Part shown: positions 8,803 through 17,655 of the stretch, in pieces | Layout: each line of letters opens with the position of its first letter | How positions within the stretch are numbered: position 1 is the stretch's first letter | NCBI RefSeq assembly: GCF_020880695.1 | Contig: NZ_JAJIWO010000001.1 | Span: forward strand, 1,054,001 to 1,118,000 | Reading direction: 5' to 3' | Length of the DNA: 64,000 nucleotides | From: Mucilaginibacter sp. UR6-11 | GTDB taxonomy: Bacteria; Bacteroidota; Bacteroidia; Sphingobacteriales; Sphingobacteriaceae | Notes under the pieces: model-generated | What the model saw: only the letters and a program-made list of their open reading frames with translations | The model's database searches: none | What the model was told of the DNA's origin: nothing | Program-made: the position numbers and the translations under genes

Positions 8803-9012
8803 CTAAATATTAAGAGTGATGACTAACTTGTTCTCTTCAAGGTGTTTCAGTTCTTTTGACAAAACCCTCGTTGTAATTAACGGTAGGCTTCGCTGGATAT
8901 CACGAAAGCGATAATTCCCGCTGTGTATCGCCCGCAATACGGGGAGTTTCCATTTACCACCTACGACAAACAAGGTGTCCTGCAAATACCTCATGGCCTG
9001 TTCCTCTGTCAT
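8803..9012 (-). pseudogene. Truncated HxlR-family transcriptional regulator
   Basis: N-terminal two thirds of a winged-helix HxlR regulator: LFVVGGKWKLPVLRAIHSGN, FRDIQRSLPLITTRVLSKEL and the start of the wing, LEENKLV. The frame then ends abruptly after 69 aa, where family members run to about 100-120 aa. The lost part would contain the wing and dimer helix. The stop lies ten bases from the end of the convergent DUF4249 gene, so the GC-rich cassette probably replaced its 3' end. A functional short form cannot be excluded. Confidence 0.6.
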
Positions 9013-9096
9013 TCCTTTGATAATTAAACGCTTTGGTATCCTTCAGGGTATTGATATCAAAATTACACTGGATTTAGAAATACATTTGCCTAAAAC

Positions 9097-9640
9097 ATGA
9101 TAATAATGGAAACAATAAAAGATATTGACGGCAATGTTTATCACACCATAGCCATCGGTACCCAGGTATGGCTGATAGAAAATTTAAAAACCACCAAATA
9201 TAACGATGGCACTGAAATTCCATTGATATCAGCTCCTGCTGAAGTCTGGTATGCGCTAAATTCACCAGGTTATTGCTGGTACGATGATAAGAAAACTAAT
9301 ACCGGCGCTTTGTATAATTAGCATGCCGTAAATACCGGTAAACTTTGCCCGAAAGGCTGGCACGTACCAACTGATAAAGAATGGTCAATATTGGCAGCAT
9401 TTCTTGGCGGCGAAACGGTAGCAGGTGGAAAAATGAAAACAACCGGTACCGAATCCTGGTCAAGCCCAAACACAGGTGCTACAAATTCAAGTGAATTTAC
9501 AGCTTTATACAGCAGTTTCCGGGGCAAAGGCGGATTTATTCCTTCAAGCAACGGCCTTTATTATTTTGGAGCAGCACAGCGTATGACGATGTGGATGCCT
9601 GGGCGTGGTATTTGCGATTCGACAGGTACAATAGGATGAA
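9097..9640 (+). pseudogene. FISUMP-domain protein gene with stop codon and frameshift
   Basis: Remnant of a Fibrobacter succinogenes major paralogous (FISUMP, TIGR02145-like) domain protein. The first part has the classic DIDGNVYHTIAIGTQVWLIE and YNDGTEIPL segments. At 9319 a TAG interrupts GALYN/HAVNTGKLCPKGWHVP, where the family has Trp, so this is a likely TGG-to-TAG change. The second part runs through GGKMKTTGTESWSSPNTGAT. Near 9568 the frame is lost: the expected WSSTAYDDVDAWAWYLRFD continues in the next frame (one base missing or two extra). No signal peptide is seen, so the 5' end may also be missing. The decayed tail meets the convergent GH106-like gene. Confidence 0.75.
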
Positions 9641-9665
9641 AAGATTAGTAACAAGTTCCATAATG

Positions 9666-12600
9666 TTATTGGTGCTTATAAAAAACTTGAATATTGACAG
9701 GCCCGAGCAGGCCTGACGACTCCAAGCCTTTCTTTGGATCGGGGCCAACCAAAGGACGCGTTTTTCTTTGATCGGCAGGTAAAAGTGCATCGCCCAGCAA
9801 GCGGTTGACCCATGTATTCACAACGTTAATTTGCAATTGATTATCACCCGGTTTAATCGCTTTGGTGATATCGAGCTGATATGGCGGTGTCCAGCAGCTG
9901 CCTACTTCTTTGCCGTTTACGGTTATTTTGGCAATGTCTTTGACAAGGCCCAGGTCAATAATATACCTGGCCGCTGTATCTGCTTTTTTTATTTTAAAAG
10001 TATTATGATAGTACGCCGTTCCGGAATAATATTTTATGCTGTCGTTCATATTAACCGACCAATCGGTTAATGTGTTGAATATAAGCGGGTTTGCCGGCCC
10101 ACGCATTTCCCTGTCAAAATTCACTATCCAGGGATTTTTTATATCAATGCTTTTTTCGGGGAGCTGATAATTTGATTTTGTGGTGTCGCCCGCTGAACCA
10201 TCTTTCCTAAAAATTATAAATGCGCTACCATTGGCGGCGAGCTGAATGGGAACCGAGGTAGTGTTGCCGGCTTGAATGTAAGATGGCAAATCACGCACAT
10301 CTCCGGTTACTGCATCCCACAATTCAGGTTTCTTGCTTATTACCCGAAAGTTTGCTTTCATTTTTAACGGTCTGCTTTTTTGGTTAGAGATGAAATAGAT
10401 TGAGGCATCCCGCAATTGGCGGTGAATGAAAAGAACATTATCGCTTTCAGTTGTCGTAAAATCGGGAATTACTTTGATCATGTCCAGTGCCTGTTGCATA
10501 TCCACGCCACTGATGACCAGTCCTTTTCCATAATGATTTACTTTATTTTTCTTGCCATCGATGTTGCCCCATAATTCATCAGCCATTGACTTAACCTTTA
10601 GGTCGGCTCGGGGATAGTCCTGCAAGCTCGGGGATCTTTCGGGTTTTGGCCCCAATATCACCGCGCCGTTTTGCACCAACTCCTTTATTTTGGACAACAA
10701 TTCCGGGCGAATCGTTTTAAGTTTAGGCAATACCAGTATACTATAGGTTATGCCGTTGGGTAAAGCAAGCTTGCCATCTTTTACGGAAAGCCTGCCTTTG
10801 ATCACGTCCCCATTTATATAGTCAAATGAATATCCTTGTGGTAACTTAGGATCGGTAACGCCCATCAATTTAGGGGCATCTTCCCCGATAAAATATGCTG
10901 CATCGGCGACATATTGGCCCTGTTGCAGCATCAGGTTACACCTTTTGAGGTATTTCATAAATGGATCCATATCAAAGAACCAAGTATTTGCCCTGTTAAA
11001 CTCCGTCCCGAACCATGCACTCAGCCCCGGCTTAGCTGTAGTGTCAGCCTGGCTAATAAAAACATGTAACAAAGTATTATTTATACCGTCAGTAAAAAAC
11101 CGGTCCCCGCGTAATTTCAACATGCCCGGATACGCCCGCCATGGATTGTCGGCTGAAGTAAATGATTCTGCCGACACCTTGATTTTATCATAAATATGAG
11201 CCACAGAGGCTGCTGCCCTGTTTTCAAACATACCTAACCGCCCTTCACCCCAGAATTCACCACCGACTTCGTCGGATTGGCCCCCATATTGTAAAAATTC
11301 GGCAGGAAATCCAAAATAGCCATAAGGTTCCAGCCAGGTAGTTAATCCATGCTTATGACTTACCTCCCGCAGCCCGCCGACATAATTAAAAGCCGCATCA
11401 TCTGCAATCAATCGCCGCAAATCCCAGAGAAACCGGTCTGAACGGTCTGAACTGCCCACAACCTTTCCCTGCAAAATAGGAATGAAGGGTGTCGGGTCAT
11501 ATTTAAATTTTTGCTTGAATTCAGGTATTAGCAGATCGGTCCAGTTTTGGCTGCCTGTTTCGTAGCTGTCTGCTACCACGACGGTAAGGGTTTTACGATC
11601 CTCCGGGGGAATACGCTTCAATACTTGCCCCACATAAGCATCAAAATGTTCGGCGATATGTTCCTTGCTCATTTTGTCTGTCTCCAGACCAGTTTCCTCC
11701 GGCGTTGCAGGGGCGTTATGCATGTTGGTAGGCGTCATGCCCGAACGCTCTATGATCCAATTTCCGGCGGGAACATTCCATTTAAGCGTGCCGTCGGCAG
11801 CCATATACTTTGAAATGTCGATTACCTTTTCGGGATCAATAATGTATTTTGAAGGCTCATTTGGCTGCGGCCCCCAGAGGTAGGCGTCCCAGGTCAAATC
11901 TTCGGTCTGCCATGCTTTGGCCAACGTTTTTTCCCTGTAACTATCCACCACCGGCGTTCCGGAGAATTTCAATTCGGTTATTCCTGAATTAGCAGAGATC
12001 TTGGTCAGCACCAATTTGAAACTGTTAGAAGTCGTGGCCGGTATGGAAATTGCTGATTTGGCCCACGGCAGAAAGCCGAAATTTAAAGCAGGGCTCCGTC
12101 TATCGATTGTGAAATGTTTTACTGTAACATAGGTGTTATTTATTTTTGCCTGGATCTCCCCTTCTAAAAACACCGCCTGGTGTAAAATTGATACCGTTAG
12201 GCTGCGCACTGTATGGGCCTGCTGAGTGTTGATAGCTAATGAAAACTGCTGGTCGCGGTTTAAATGGATACCGGTCGCCTCGTTGTTATCCATCAGGTTG
12301 TCAAGCGAATCAATTGCCGGTATTGATGACAGCTTGTGAGACAGCATACTGATGTCCATACCGTAGTCAGCCGGAACGGGATAAGCGAGGACTTTTACAT
12401 CCTGAAAATTTACCTGCGGCCTGACCAATTGTTTATTAAATAATAACGGACCTTTTACCATGATCTGTGATGAAGTCAGGTAACGCATGGTCTGTTCGGG
12501 CTTTACCCAGGGGCCGCCGGACTGGCTCCAGCCCGGTCCGTTAAACAGGCCGATTGTAATGTTTAAACGGGTAGCTGTTTTAAGAGCAGTATGCAAAATG

Positions 12601-12902
12601 TCCCACCATTCATCAGAAAGGAACTTAATTTTTCCATACGGGACATCCCCCAAGCCGATATTTCCTATGAAAGCCCGAGTGATGCCTACCTTTTTCATGC
12701 TTTCCAGGTCTTTGACCACCCCATCTTTTGAAATATTGTCGGACAGCCAATACCAGTAAACACTGGTTTGAATAGAATCCGGAGCAGTTATAAAACCTGT
12801 TTCAATAGTTTTGAAATCAGCAGAAGTGTTTTGAGCTTTTGTTCCGGGTACAATGAAACTAAGTGAGATCAAAAACAGGAAGATTTTTTTTAACGGCATC
12901 AT
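9666..12902 (-). CDS. Exported GH106-like glycoside hydrolase (putative alpha-L-rhamnosidase)
   Basis: Large secreted glycosidase. A signal peptide (IFLFLISLSFIVPGTKAQ) is followed by the opening typical of GH106: a YWYWLSDN segment, DLESMKKVGITRAFIGN and IGLFNGPGWSQSGGPWVKP. The central part has TWLEPYGYFGFPAEFLQYGG and the catalytic-region-like VGGEFWGEGRLGM. The C-terminal 150 residues form a galactose-binding-like jelly roll with GKEVGSCWTPPYQLDIT. At 1078 aa it is full length for the family. GH106 enzymes remove rhamnose from plant and microbial polysaccharides. There is no SusCD next to it on the same strand, so it stands alone between two pseudogenes. Family membership is likely, but the exact sugar specificity is not shown. 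Confidence 0.82.
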   Translation of the reverse strand: MMPLKKIFLFLISLSFIVPGTKAQNTSADFKTIETGFITAPDSIQTSVYWYWLSDNISKDGVVKDLESMKKVGITRAFIGNIGLGDVPYGKIKFLSDEWWDILHTALKTATRLNITIGLFNGPGWSQSGGPWVKPEQTMRYLTSSQIMVKGPLLFNKQLVRPQVNFQDVKVLAYPVPADYGMDISMLSHKLSSIPAIDSLDNLMDNNEATGIHLNRDQQFSLAINTQQAHTVRSLTVSILHQAVFLEGEIQAKINNTYVTVKHFTIDRRSPALNFGFLPWAKSAISIPATTSNSFKLVLTKISANSGITELKFSGTPVVDSYREKTLAKAWQTEDLTWDAYLWGPQPNEPSKYIIDPEKVIDISKYMAADGTLKWNVPAGNWIIERSGMTPTNMHNAPATPEETGLETDKMSKEHIAEHFDAYVGQVLKRIPPEDRKTLTVVVADSYETGSQNWTDLLIPEFKQKFKYDPTPFIPILQGKVVGSSDRSDRFLWDLRRLIADDAAFNYVGGLREVSHKHGLTTWLEPYGYFGFPAEFLQYGGQSDEVGGEFWGEGRLGMFENRAAASVAHIYDKIKVSAESFTSADNPWRAYPGMLKLRGDRFFTDGINNTLLHVFISQADTTAKPGLSAWFGTEFNRANTWFFDMDPFMKYLKRCNLMLQQGQYVADAAYFIGEDAPKLMGVTDPKLPQGYSFDYINGDVIKGRLSVKDGKLALPNGITYSILVLPKLKTIRPELLSKIKELVQNGAVILGPKPERSPSLQDYPRADLKVKSMADELWGNIDGKKNKVNHYGKGLVISGVDMQQALDMIKVIPDFTTTESDNVLFIHRQLRDASIYFISNQKSRPLKMKANFRVISKKPELWDAVTGDVRDLPSYIQAGNTTSVPIQLAANGSAFIIFRKDGSAGDTTKSNYQLPEKSIDIKNPWIVNFDREMRGPANPLIFNTLTDWSVNMNDSIKYYSGTAYYHNTFKIKKADTAARYIIDLGLVKDIAKITVNGKEVGSCWTPPYQLDITKAIKPGDNQLQINVVNTWVNRLLGDALLPADQRKTRPLVGPDPKKGLESSGLLGPVNIQVFYKHQ

Positions 12903-13047
12903 AAGGGTCTAAATTTAACAAACCTTTTCAGTAGTTTGCCAAAGATCAATTAGCTGGTCAAATAATTTCTGAAAAATCTTCATCTTTGTTAATATCGGCA
13001 TTTTCTCCAAACAAGGCCCCTTCAGGGAAATAGGTTAAGAGGTTTAC

Positions 13048-13077
13048 GTTAATATTTTATTGTCATTAAATATTAAC
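13048..13077. promoter_or_regulatory. 10-bp perfect inverted repeat upstream of the glycosidase gene
   Basis: GTTAATATTT and AAATATTAAC are exact reverse complements with a 10-base spacer, about 150 bases upstream of the GH106-like start at 12902. The 12903-13189 gap is AT-rich and holds no gene. The repeat could be a regulator operator or a weak hairpin. Confidence 0.35.
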
Positions 13078-13189
13078 GGCTTCATTTTAAAAACTTTTTA
13101 TGACCAAATATTTGATTCCATAAACGTTTTTGATTTGTTGCCACCCGGCGATTAATTGTTTTTAATTAAATATTTGTAATGCCTGGTTA

Positions 13190-13712
13190 TTATACTTTAT
13201 CTATTTTCGACAGTGAATCAAGCGGGACCGGTTTATCTTGCGCGCGCGACTGTTTTTGATTTATTTCCCCTAACAGGCTCCATTTGCGCGTCAATTCCGC
13301 AGGTTCCTTTGTCGGAATATCATACCGGGTAAAATCAATTACTTTTTCGGGCGTGTTGGTTTTCCAGTCTTTCAGTAATGCCAGGCGAAAATCTTTATTC
13401 ATAAACCAGCTGATTTCATTGTTGGCATCAGAGCCGCCAACACCCGATCCGCGTTCTACAAAACGGTAGTTAAAGTTATTGCTTTTATAATGTGCCCGCC
13501 AAAGCAAACCAAATTCGCCCTGCGTAATTAATTTAGTATCCGGCCAGCGTTTCCGGATGGCAGTTAACCAGCTTTTCAATGTAGAAGGATCATACGGTAA
13601 AGACAGTTTCTGTAAGTGCAATTTTCAAAGTGACGTACACAACTTGGGGCTATATAGTGCACGTAATAGCCTGGTTTAGTCTCCTGGAATATCCACCAGT
13701 GTCCCCCAAAAT
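13190..13712 (-). pseudogene. C-terminal remnant of a DUF3863/DUF3864-like protein
   Basis: Broken gene. From 13621 to 13190 one frame reads KRWPDTKLITQGEFGLLWRA, WFMNKDFRLALLKDW and LTRKWSLLGEINQKQSR, which I associate with the DUF3863/DUF3864 proteins of Bacteroidota (moderate recall only). Upstream, from about 13712, another frame reads GGHWWIFQETKPGYYVHYIA and then HFENCTYRN before it must shift frame at about 13625. There is no start codon in a sensible place and no signal peptide, so the 5' part of the gene is missing. It is on the same strand as the GH106-like gene and may once have belonged to its operon. Confidence 0.5.
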
Positions 13713-13867
13713 TTCAAATGACAAAATAAAAAGCCTCCTCATCTAAATTCACAGGCATATGGTTCAGTCTCACAGTTCCATTATTTTTAATATGTAACTC
13801 ACCATAATTTTGGCCACAACGGTTAATCAAACTGACAGCAAACCGTTCCATAAATAAAAAGTTAAAA

Positions 13868-15145
13868 ATGAAAACTATCAAAACATTATTATTAGTAATT
13901 ATGATCTTTTGCATCTCATGGACTGCGAGCGCACAAAACAAAGAAACCATGGTAAGCCGGCTTCAAGCCATGCATAAAGAAACAGATCCGGAAAAAAACG
14001 TTATTGCCATGAAGAGAATCATCAAGGATTTTAAACTTGACGGTATAAAAAATGCCGAAGATATTGATGTCCTAAAGGGTGAGGTAGCCTTATCATACCT
14101 CAACGTAAATGCGTTTCAAAAATTTGAAGCATATATCAGCCTGGTAAAAAATAAGTTTAATCAAACTTCGTATTTGAATATCGCTGCAATCAACCTGATG
14201 AAAAAAACTGGCAACACGGATTATGCGGAAAAGATTGCAAAAAAAACGGTTGAGTTATATGACTCTTTCAAAAATGAACCATCAGCCAGGCCATCGGGCT
14301 TTGACCGGGATGATTGGAATCGCTTTATGACAATGTCCGCATACCCTTATTATGAAACCTACGCCGCTGCTCTTCATGTAAATGGCAAGGATAAGGAAGC
14401 GCTTTTGTACGAGGAGAAGGCAATTAAAGGCCAGGATTTGAATGATTTGCTCCAGTCATCTGTTGAACTTTATACTGCCTTGTTACAATCGCAGGGGCAA
14501 GAGGATAAAGTTTACGATGTTTTATTAAAAATGGCCAAATTTGGCAAATCAAGCTTAAAAATGAATGATCAGCTTAAAGCACTTTCTGTTAAAAAAACTG
14601 GTAGCGAGGCTAATGCTTCGTTGTTGTTAGATTCCATTCAAAGAAATATAAGCAAGACGTACAGGACGGAAACAGAAAAAAAAATGATGGCGAATGCCGA
14701 TGCCCATGACTTCAACCTAAAAGATATTAACGGCAAGAATATATCGCTCTTTGATTTGAAAGGGAAGGTTGTGGTATTGGATTTTTGGGCCACCTGGTGC
14801 GCTCCATGCATAGCTTCAATGCCGGCAATGGAGAAAATCACAAAAGAGCACCCTGAAGTTGTATTCTTGTTCATTGCAACACAAGAGACCGGCACAGACG
14901 CAGAAACGCGTGTCAGGTCCTACGTAAAAACGCATAACTTTCCGGAAAATGCGCTAATGGATTTCCCCTCACCTACCAATCCGAAAATTTTCTCTTTAGC
15001 CGCTTCTTATAAAATAACGGGAATTCCTGCCAAGGTGATAATTGACCCACATGGCAGGGAAAGATTTTTGACCCAAGGTTATACCTCAGATACAGAATTA
15101 ATAAATGAACTGGAAGCGATGATTGCTATTGCCAAAGAGCAATAG
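13868..15145 (+). CDS. Exported thioredoxin-fold (TlpA/redoxin-like) protein with helical N-domain
   Basis: Periplasmic or membrane-associated thiol protein. The signal peptide ends near SWTASAQ. About residues 30-270 form a helical region of unknown type, rich in TPR-like patterns such as YLNVNAFQKFEAYISLVKN. The C-terminal 140 residues are a TlpA-like redoxin domain with FWATWCAPCIASMP (CxxC) and the cis-Pro segment KITGIPAKVII. A closely similar paralogue lies at 21327-22601 on the other strand. The N-domains of the two share long identical stretches (ETDPEKN, NAEDIDVLKGEVALSYLNVN, PSGFDRDDWNRFM). A LytS/LytTR pair follows. A role in thiol exchange is inferred from the motif; the partner protein is unknown. 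Confidence 0.85.
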   Translation: MKTIKTLLLVIMIFCISWTASAQNKETMVSRLQAMHKETDPEKNVIAMKRIIKDFKLDGIKNAEDIDVLKGEVALSYLNVNAFQKFEAYISLVKNKFNQTSYLNIAAINLMKKTGNTDYAEKIAKKTVELYDSFKNEPSARPSGFDRDDWNRFMTMSAYPYYETYAAALHVNGKDKEALLYEEKAIKGQDLNDLLQSSVELYTALLQSQGQEDKVYDVLLKMAKFGKSSLKMNDQLKALSVKKTGSEANASLLLDSIQRNISKTYRTETEKKMMANADAHDFNLKDINGKNISLFDLKGKVVVLDFWATWCAPCIASMPAMEKITKEHPEVVFLFIATQETGTDAETRVRSYVKTHNFPENALMDFPSPTNPKIFSLAASYKITGIPAKVIIDPHGRERFLTQGYTSDTELINELEAMIAIAKEQ

Positions 15146-15212
15146 CAACTAAATATTATAATTAACAATAATTGGCGATTTAACATACAGTGTGTACCTT
15201 ATTAGGCTTGAA

Positions 15213-16673
15213 ATGATATTAACTAAAAAATTTAATACACTTATTTTATTTCTGTTTGCTTTTGTAAACGGTGTTCATGCTTGGCAGTCTAATTTGCCAA
15301 GCATAACATATATGAGATTTGATGGCCCTGGATTGCTTGTCGGTCAAATGAAAGAAACGCAAAATGGTTTGCTAGTGACTGTGGTTACAGCAGGGGGATT
15401 TATAGGTATCCATCCAACCAGTGTGTTAAATAATTTATCTGATAAGATTTACTACCGGGCATATTTTAATGGGGGGGGGCTTCACAATGATTCGAACCAA
15501 ACTAAGAAAAAGCAAACTGGTCTACCAGCGCAAGGCGGTCAGATTTATTTAAAGGTAAATGACGAAGTTTTCGTAGATATTCTGGACAAACAAACAAATA
15601 CACTTGTAAAAAGATATGAAATCAAGAGAATTAGAATAATTCCGAAGATAACGCTAAGTCATAAGCACGACGAACACAAGACTCTGGTACTCCCATCACA
15701 TGCAGGCGGTTCTTCAAGTGAGGTCATGGTAGCACCGGGAGATGAAGTCCAATTTAATATAACATCAGGAGAAAATTTTAAAGGATTAGAAGTCGAATAT
15801 ACCTTAGTGAATTTAAAAACAAAAAGATCGGAATATAGAATTATCGACACAGGGTTCGCACCCTTTAGGTTGCTCGCAAACACGGAGTATGAGTTAAGGT
15901 ATAACTATGTTGATCAACAGGAAAGCGTACAGACCGTTTACATCCGCGTAAAGCCTTATTGGTATCAATCCATTATCACATATGCAATTCTGATCACTGT
16001 GGTCGTCGCTATCGGTTTTTTGTTGGTAACTTTATTTTTAAGAAATAAGATCAGATCTTCAGAAAAAAAACAAAAGAAGTTGGAGACAGCAGCCATCAGG
16101 TTGCAATCATTATTGAATCCACACTTTACGTTCAATGCACTTAGTTCAATACAGGGGCTTATGAATACAGATCGCATTGATGAAGCCAATAATTATTTGC
16201 AGGAGTTCAGTTCTTTATTGAGGCAAACACTGGCCAATAATCAGCATGTTTTTAATAGCCTTGATCGGGAGTTGGAGATGATGCGGATGTATGTTAAGTT
16301 AGAAGCTTTACGATTTAATTTCAGCTGGAACTTTGATATCTCTCCTGAACTGAATATTTCCAATATAGAGATACCAACCTTATTATTACAACCGCTAATC
16401 GAGAATTCTGTCAAACATGGTCTTTCGAAACTAGGTGATAAAGGTGAACTGTCAGTCATTTGTAAGATGAGTTCAAAAAAGGATACTTTTGTAATAGTGG
16501 TTGAAGATAATGGGACGTGGGTAAGTAACAACTCTGGATATGGACTTTCTTTAACATTCGAAAGGATCCTTACGATCAATAAAATGACAAAAGACCGGAA
16601 AATTGAGCTTGACTTTGATAAAAAATCAGGCACGAAGGCCATATTAACATTTCATAACTGGTTAAATAATTAG
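15213..16673 (+). CDS. LytS-type sensor histidine kinase with periplasmic beta-rich domain
   Basis: Sensor kinase of the PF06580 class. I start it at ATG 15213, directly before a signal-anchor-like stretch (NTLILFLFAFVNGVHA), rather than at the GTG at 15192. A periplasmic region of about 230 residues, predicted beta-rich, is followed by one membrane helix (about 254-276), a short coiled linker, the phosphoacceptor box LLNPHFTFNAL (His about 304), LLLQPLIENSVKHGL as N-box and a GYGLSLTFERI G-box. The periplasmic part contains three glycines encoded by a run of nine G (15471-15479), which could slip. The regulator gene starts on the base after its stop codon. It is AT-rich, unlike the cassette at 3.7-8.8 kb. 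Confidence 0.88.
   Translation: MILTKKFNTLILFLFAFVNGVHAWQSNLPSITYMRFDGPGLLVGQMKETQNGLLVTVVTAGGFIGIHPTSVLNNLSDKIYYRAYFNGGGLHNDSNQTKKKQTGLPAQGGQIYLKVNDEVFVDILDKQTNTLVKRYEIKRIRIIPKITLSHKHDEHKTLVLPSHAGGSSSEVMVAPGDEVQFNITSGENFKGLEVEYTLVNLKTKRSEYRIIDTGFAPFRLLANTEYELRYNYVDQQESVQTVYIRVKPYWYQSIITYAILITVVVAIGFLLVTLFLRNKIRSSEKKQKKLETAAIRLQSLLNPHFTFNALSSIQGLMNTDRIDEANNYLQEFSSLLRQTLANNQHVFNSLDRELEMMRMYVKLEALRFNFSWNFDISPELNISNIEIPTLLLQPLIENSVKHGLSKLGDKGELSVICKMSSKKDTFVIVVEDNGTWVSNNSGYGLSLTFERILTINKMTKDRKIELDFDKKSGTKAILTFHNWLNN
15471..15479 (+). repeat. Poly-G tract (G9) inside sensor kinase coding region
   Basis: Nine consecutive G residues encode Gly-Gly-Gly at about residues 87-89 of the kinase. The tract sits in otherwise AT-rich DNA. 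Loss or gain of one G would shift the frame before the membrane helix and kinase domain. Confidence 0.9.
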
Positions 16674-17426
16674 ATGATAACCGCAATAATAGTCGACGAT
16701 GAACCTATCAATATAAGCAACTTGCAAGCGTTGCTTGCCAAGCATTGCAAAGAGATTGAGGTTGTAGCCACAGCATTAAATGCGGATGAAGCGACCGAAC
16801 ATATCCTTAAGTTAAAACCTGATGTTGTATTTCTTGATATCGAAATGCCTGGGAAGAACGGGTTTGACCTTTTACGATCGTTGAAAGACCCCGATTTTGC
16901 TGTAGTTTTTATTACAGCATACGATACTTACGGAATAATGGCCATCAAGTTTTCGGCCCTTGATTATCTGTTGAAGCCAATCAATATTGTCGAACTTAAA
17001 AATACCGTTGACAGGATCGAACAATCGGTAAATGCTAAAAAGGAAAACTCAAGGCTTAACAACCTGCTTTACCTTTTAGACAGAAAAATTCCTGATGAGA
17101 ACCAAAAGATAGCTCTGCCCACAATGAAAGAAACTTTTCTGGTACCAGTTAAGGACATTGTCAGATGCGAGTCTTCAAACAATTATACCACGTTCTATTT
17201 GACAAATGGATCAGAATATCTTATTTCAAGACCATTATATGAATATGATGAATTATTAACCCCCTATGGCTTCATACGATGCCACCAGTCACATTTGGTT
17301 AATAAAATGCATATCGTCAGTATTCTGAACGAGGATTCCGGATACTTCGTGATGAAATACTCTTCCCCAAAAATTCCGATTTCAAAACAAAGAAAAAGTT
17401 TAATTAAATCTTCTTTAAAAATCTAA
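16674..17426 (+). CDS. LytTR-family response regulator
   Basis: Cognate regulator of the kinase upstream. Its ATG is the first codon after the kinase stop. The receiver domain has IVDDEP, phosphoacceptor Asp55 in FLDIEMPG, a Thr in VVFITAYD and Lys in YLLKPI. The LytTR domain covers about residues 140-245, with IVRCESSNNYTTFYLTNG and FIRCHQSHLVNKMHIV. Length (250 aa) is standard. Candidate targets are the thioredoxin-fold genes on either side (13868 and 17656), by position only. Confidence 0.93.
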   Translation: MITAIIVDDEPINISNLQALLAKHCKEIEVVATALNADEATEHILKLKPDVVFLDIEMPGKNGFDLLRSLKDPDFAVVFITAYDTYGIMAIKFSALDYLLKPINIVELKNTVDRIEQSVNAKKENSRLNNLLYLLDRKIPDENQKIALPTMKETFLVPVKDIVRCESSNNYTTFYLTNGSEYLISRPLYEYDELLTPYGFIRCHQSHLVNKMHIVSILNEDSGYFVMKYSSPKIPISKQRKSLIKSSLKI

Positions 17427-17438
17427 TGCCATTTTAAA

Positions 17439-17472
17439 GAGCGGACTCCGATTAACGGTCGTTTTTTTTATT
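17439..17472 (+). terminator. Probable intrinsic terminator after LytTR gene
   Basis: A short imperfect GC-containing hairpin (GAGCGGACTCCG with CGGTCG) runs directly into eight T residues at 17462-17469, 13 bases after the regulator stop. The T-run is convincing; the stem is bulged. Confidence 0.5.
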
Positions 17473-17655
17473 AAAAGCCATTTGTGTCTGCCGAAAAAAC
17501 GCCCAATAATTCTTAGGTAAATGCCTTCCAGACAGGAGAATTGTTAATCAAATTAGGCTCTTTACCAGAAAATTTATGTATTTCGCCAGAGTCTTTGATT
17601 CTATTAACTGATATGCTGAGCTTTATAAACTAAAAACATCATTCAGATATAACAA

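Noticed and set aside
15192-15212. GTG start for the second sensor kinase
   Set aside because: The ATG at 15213 directly precedes the signal-anchor segment; the extra seven residues add nothing typical.
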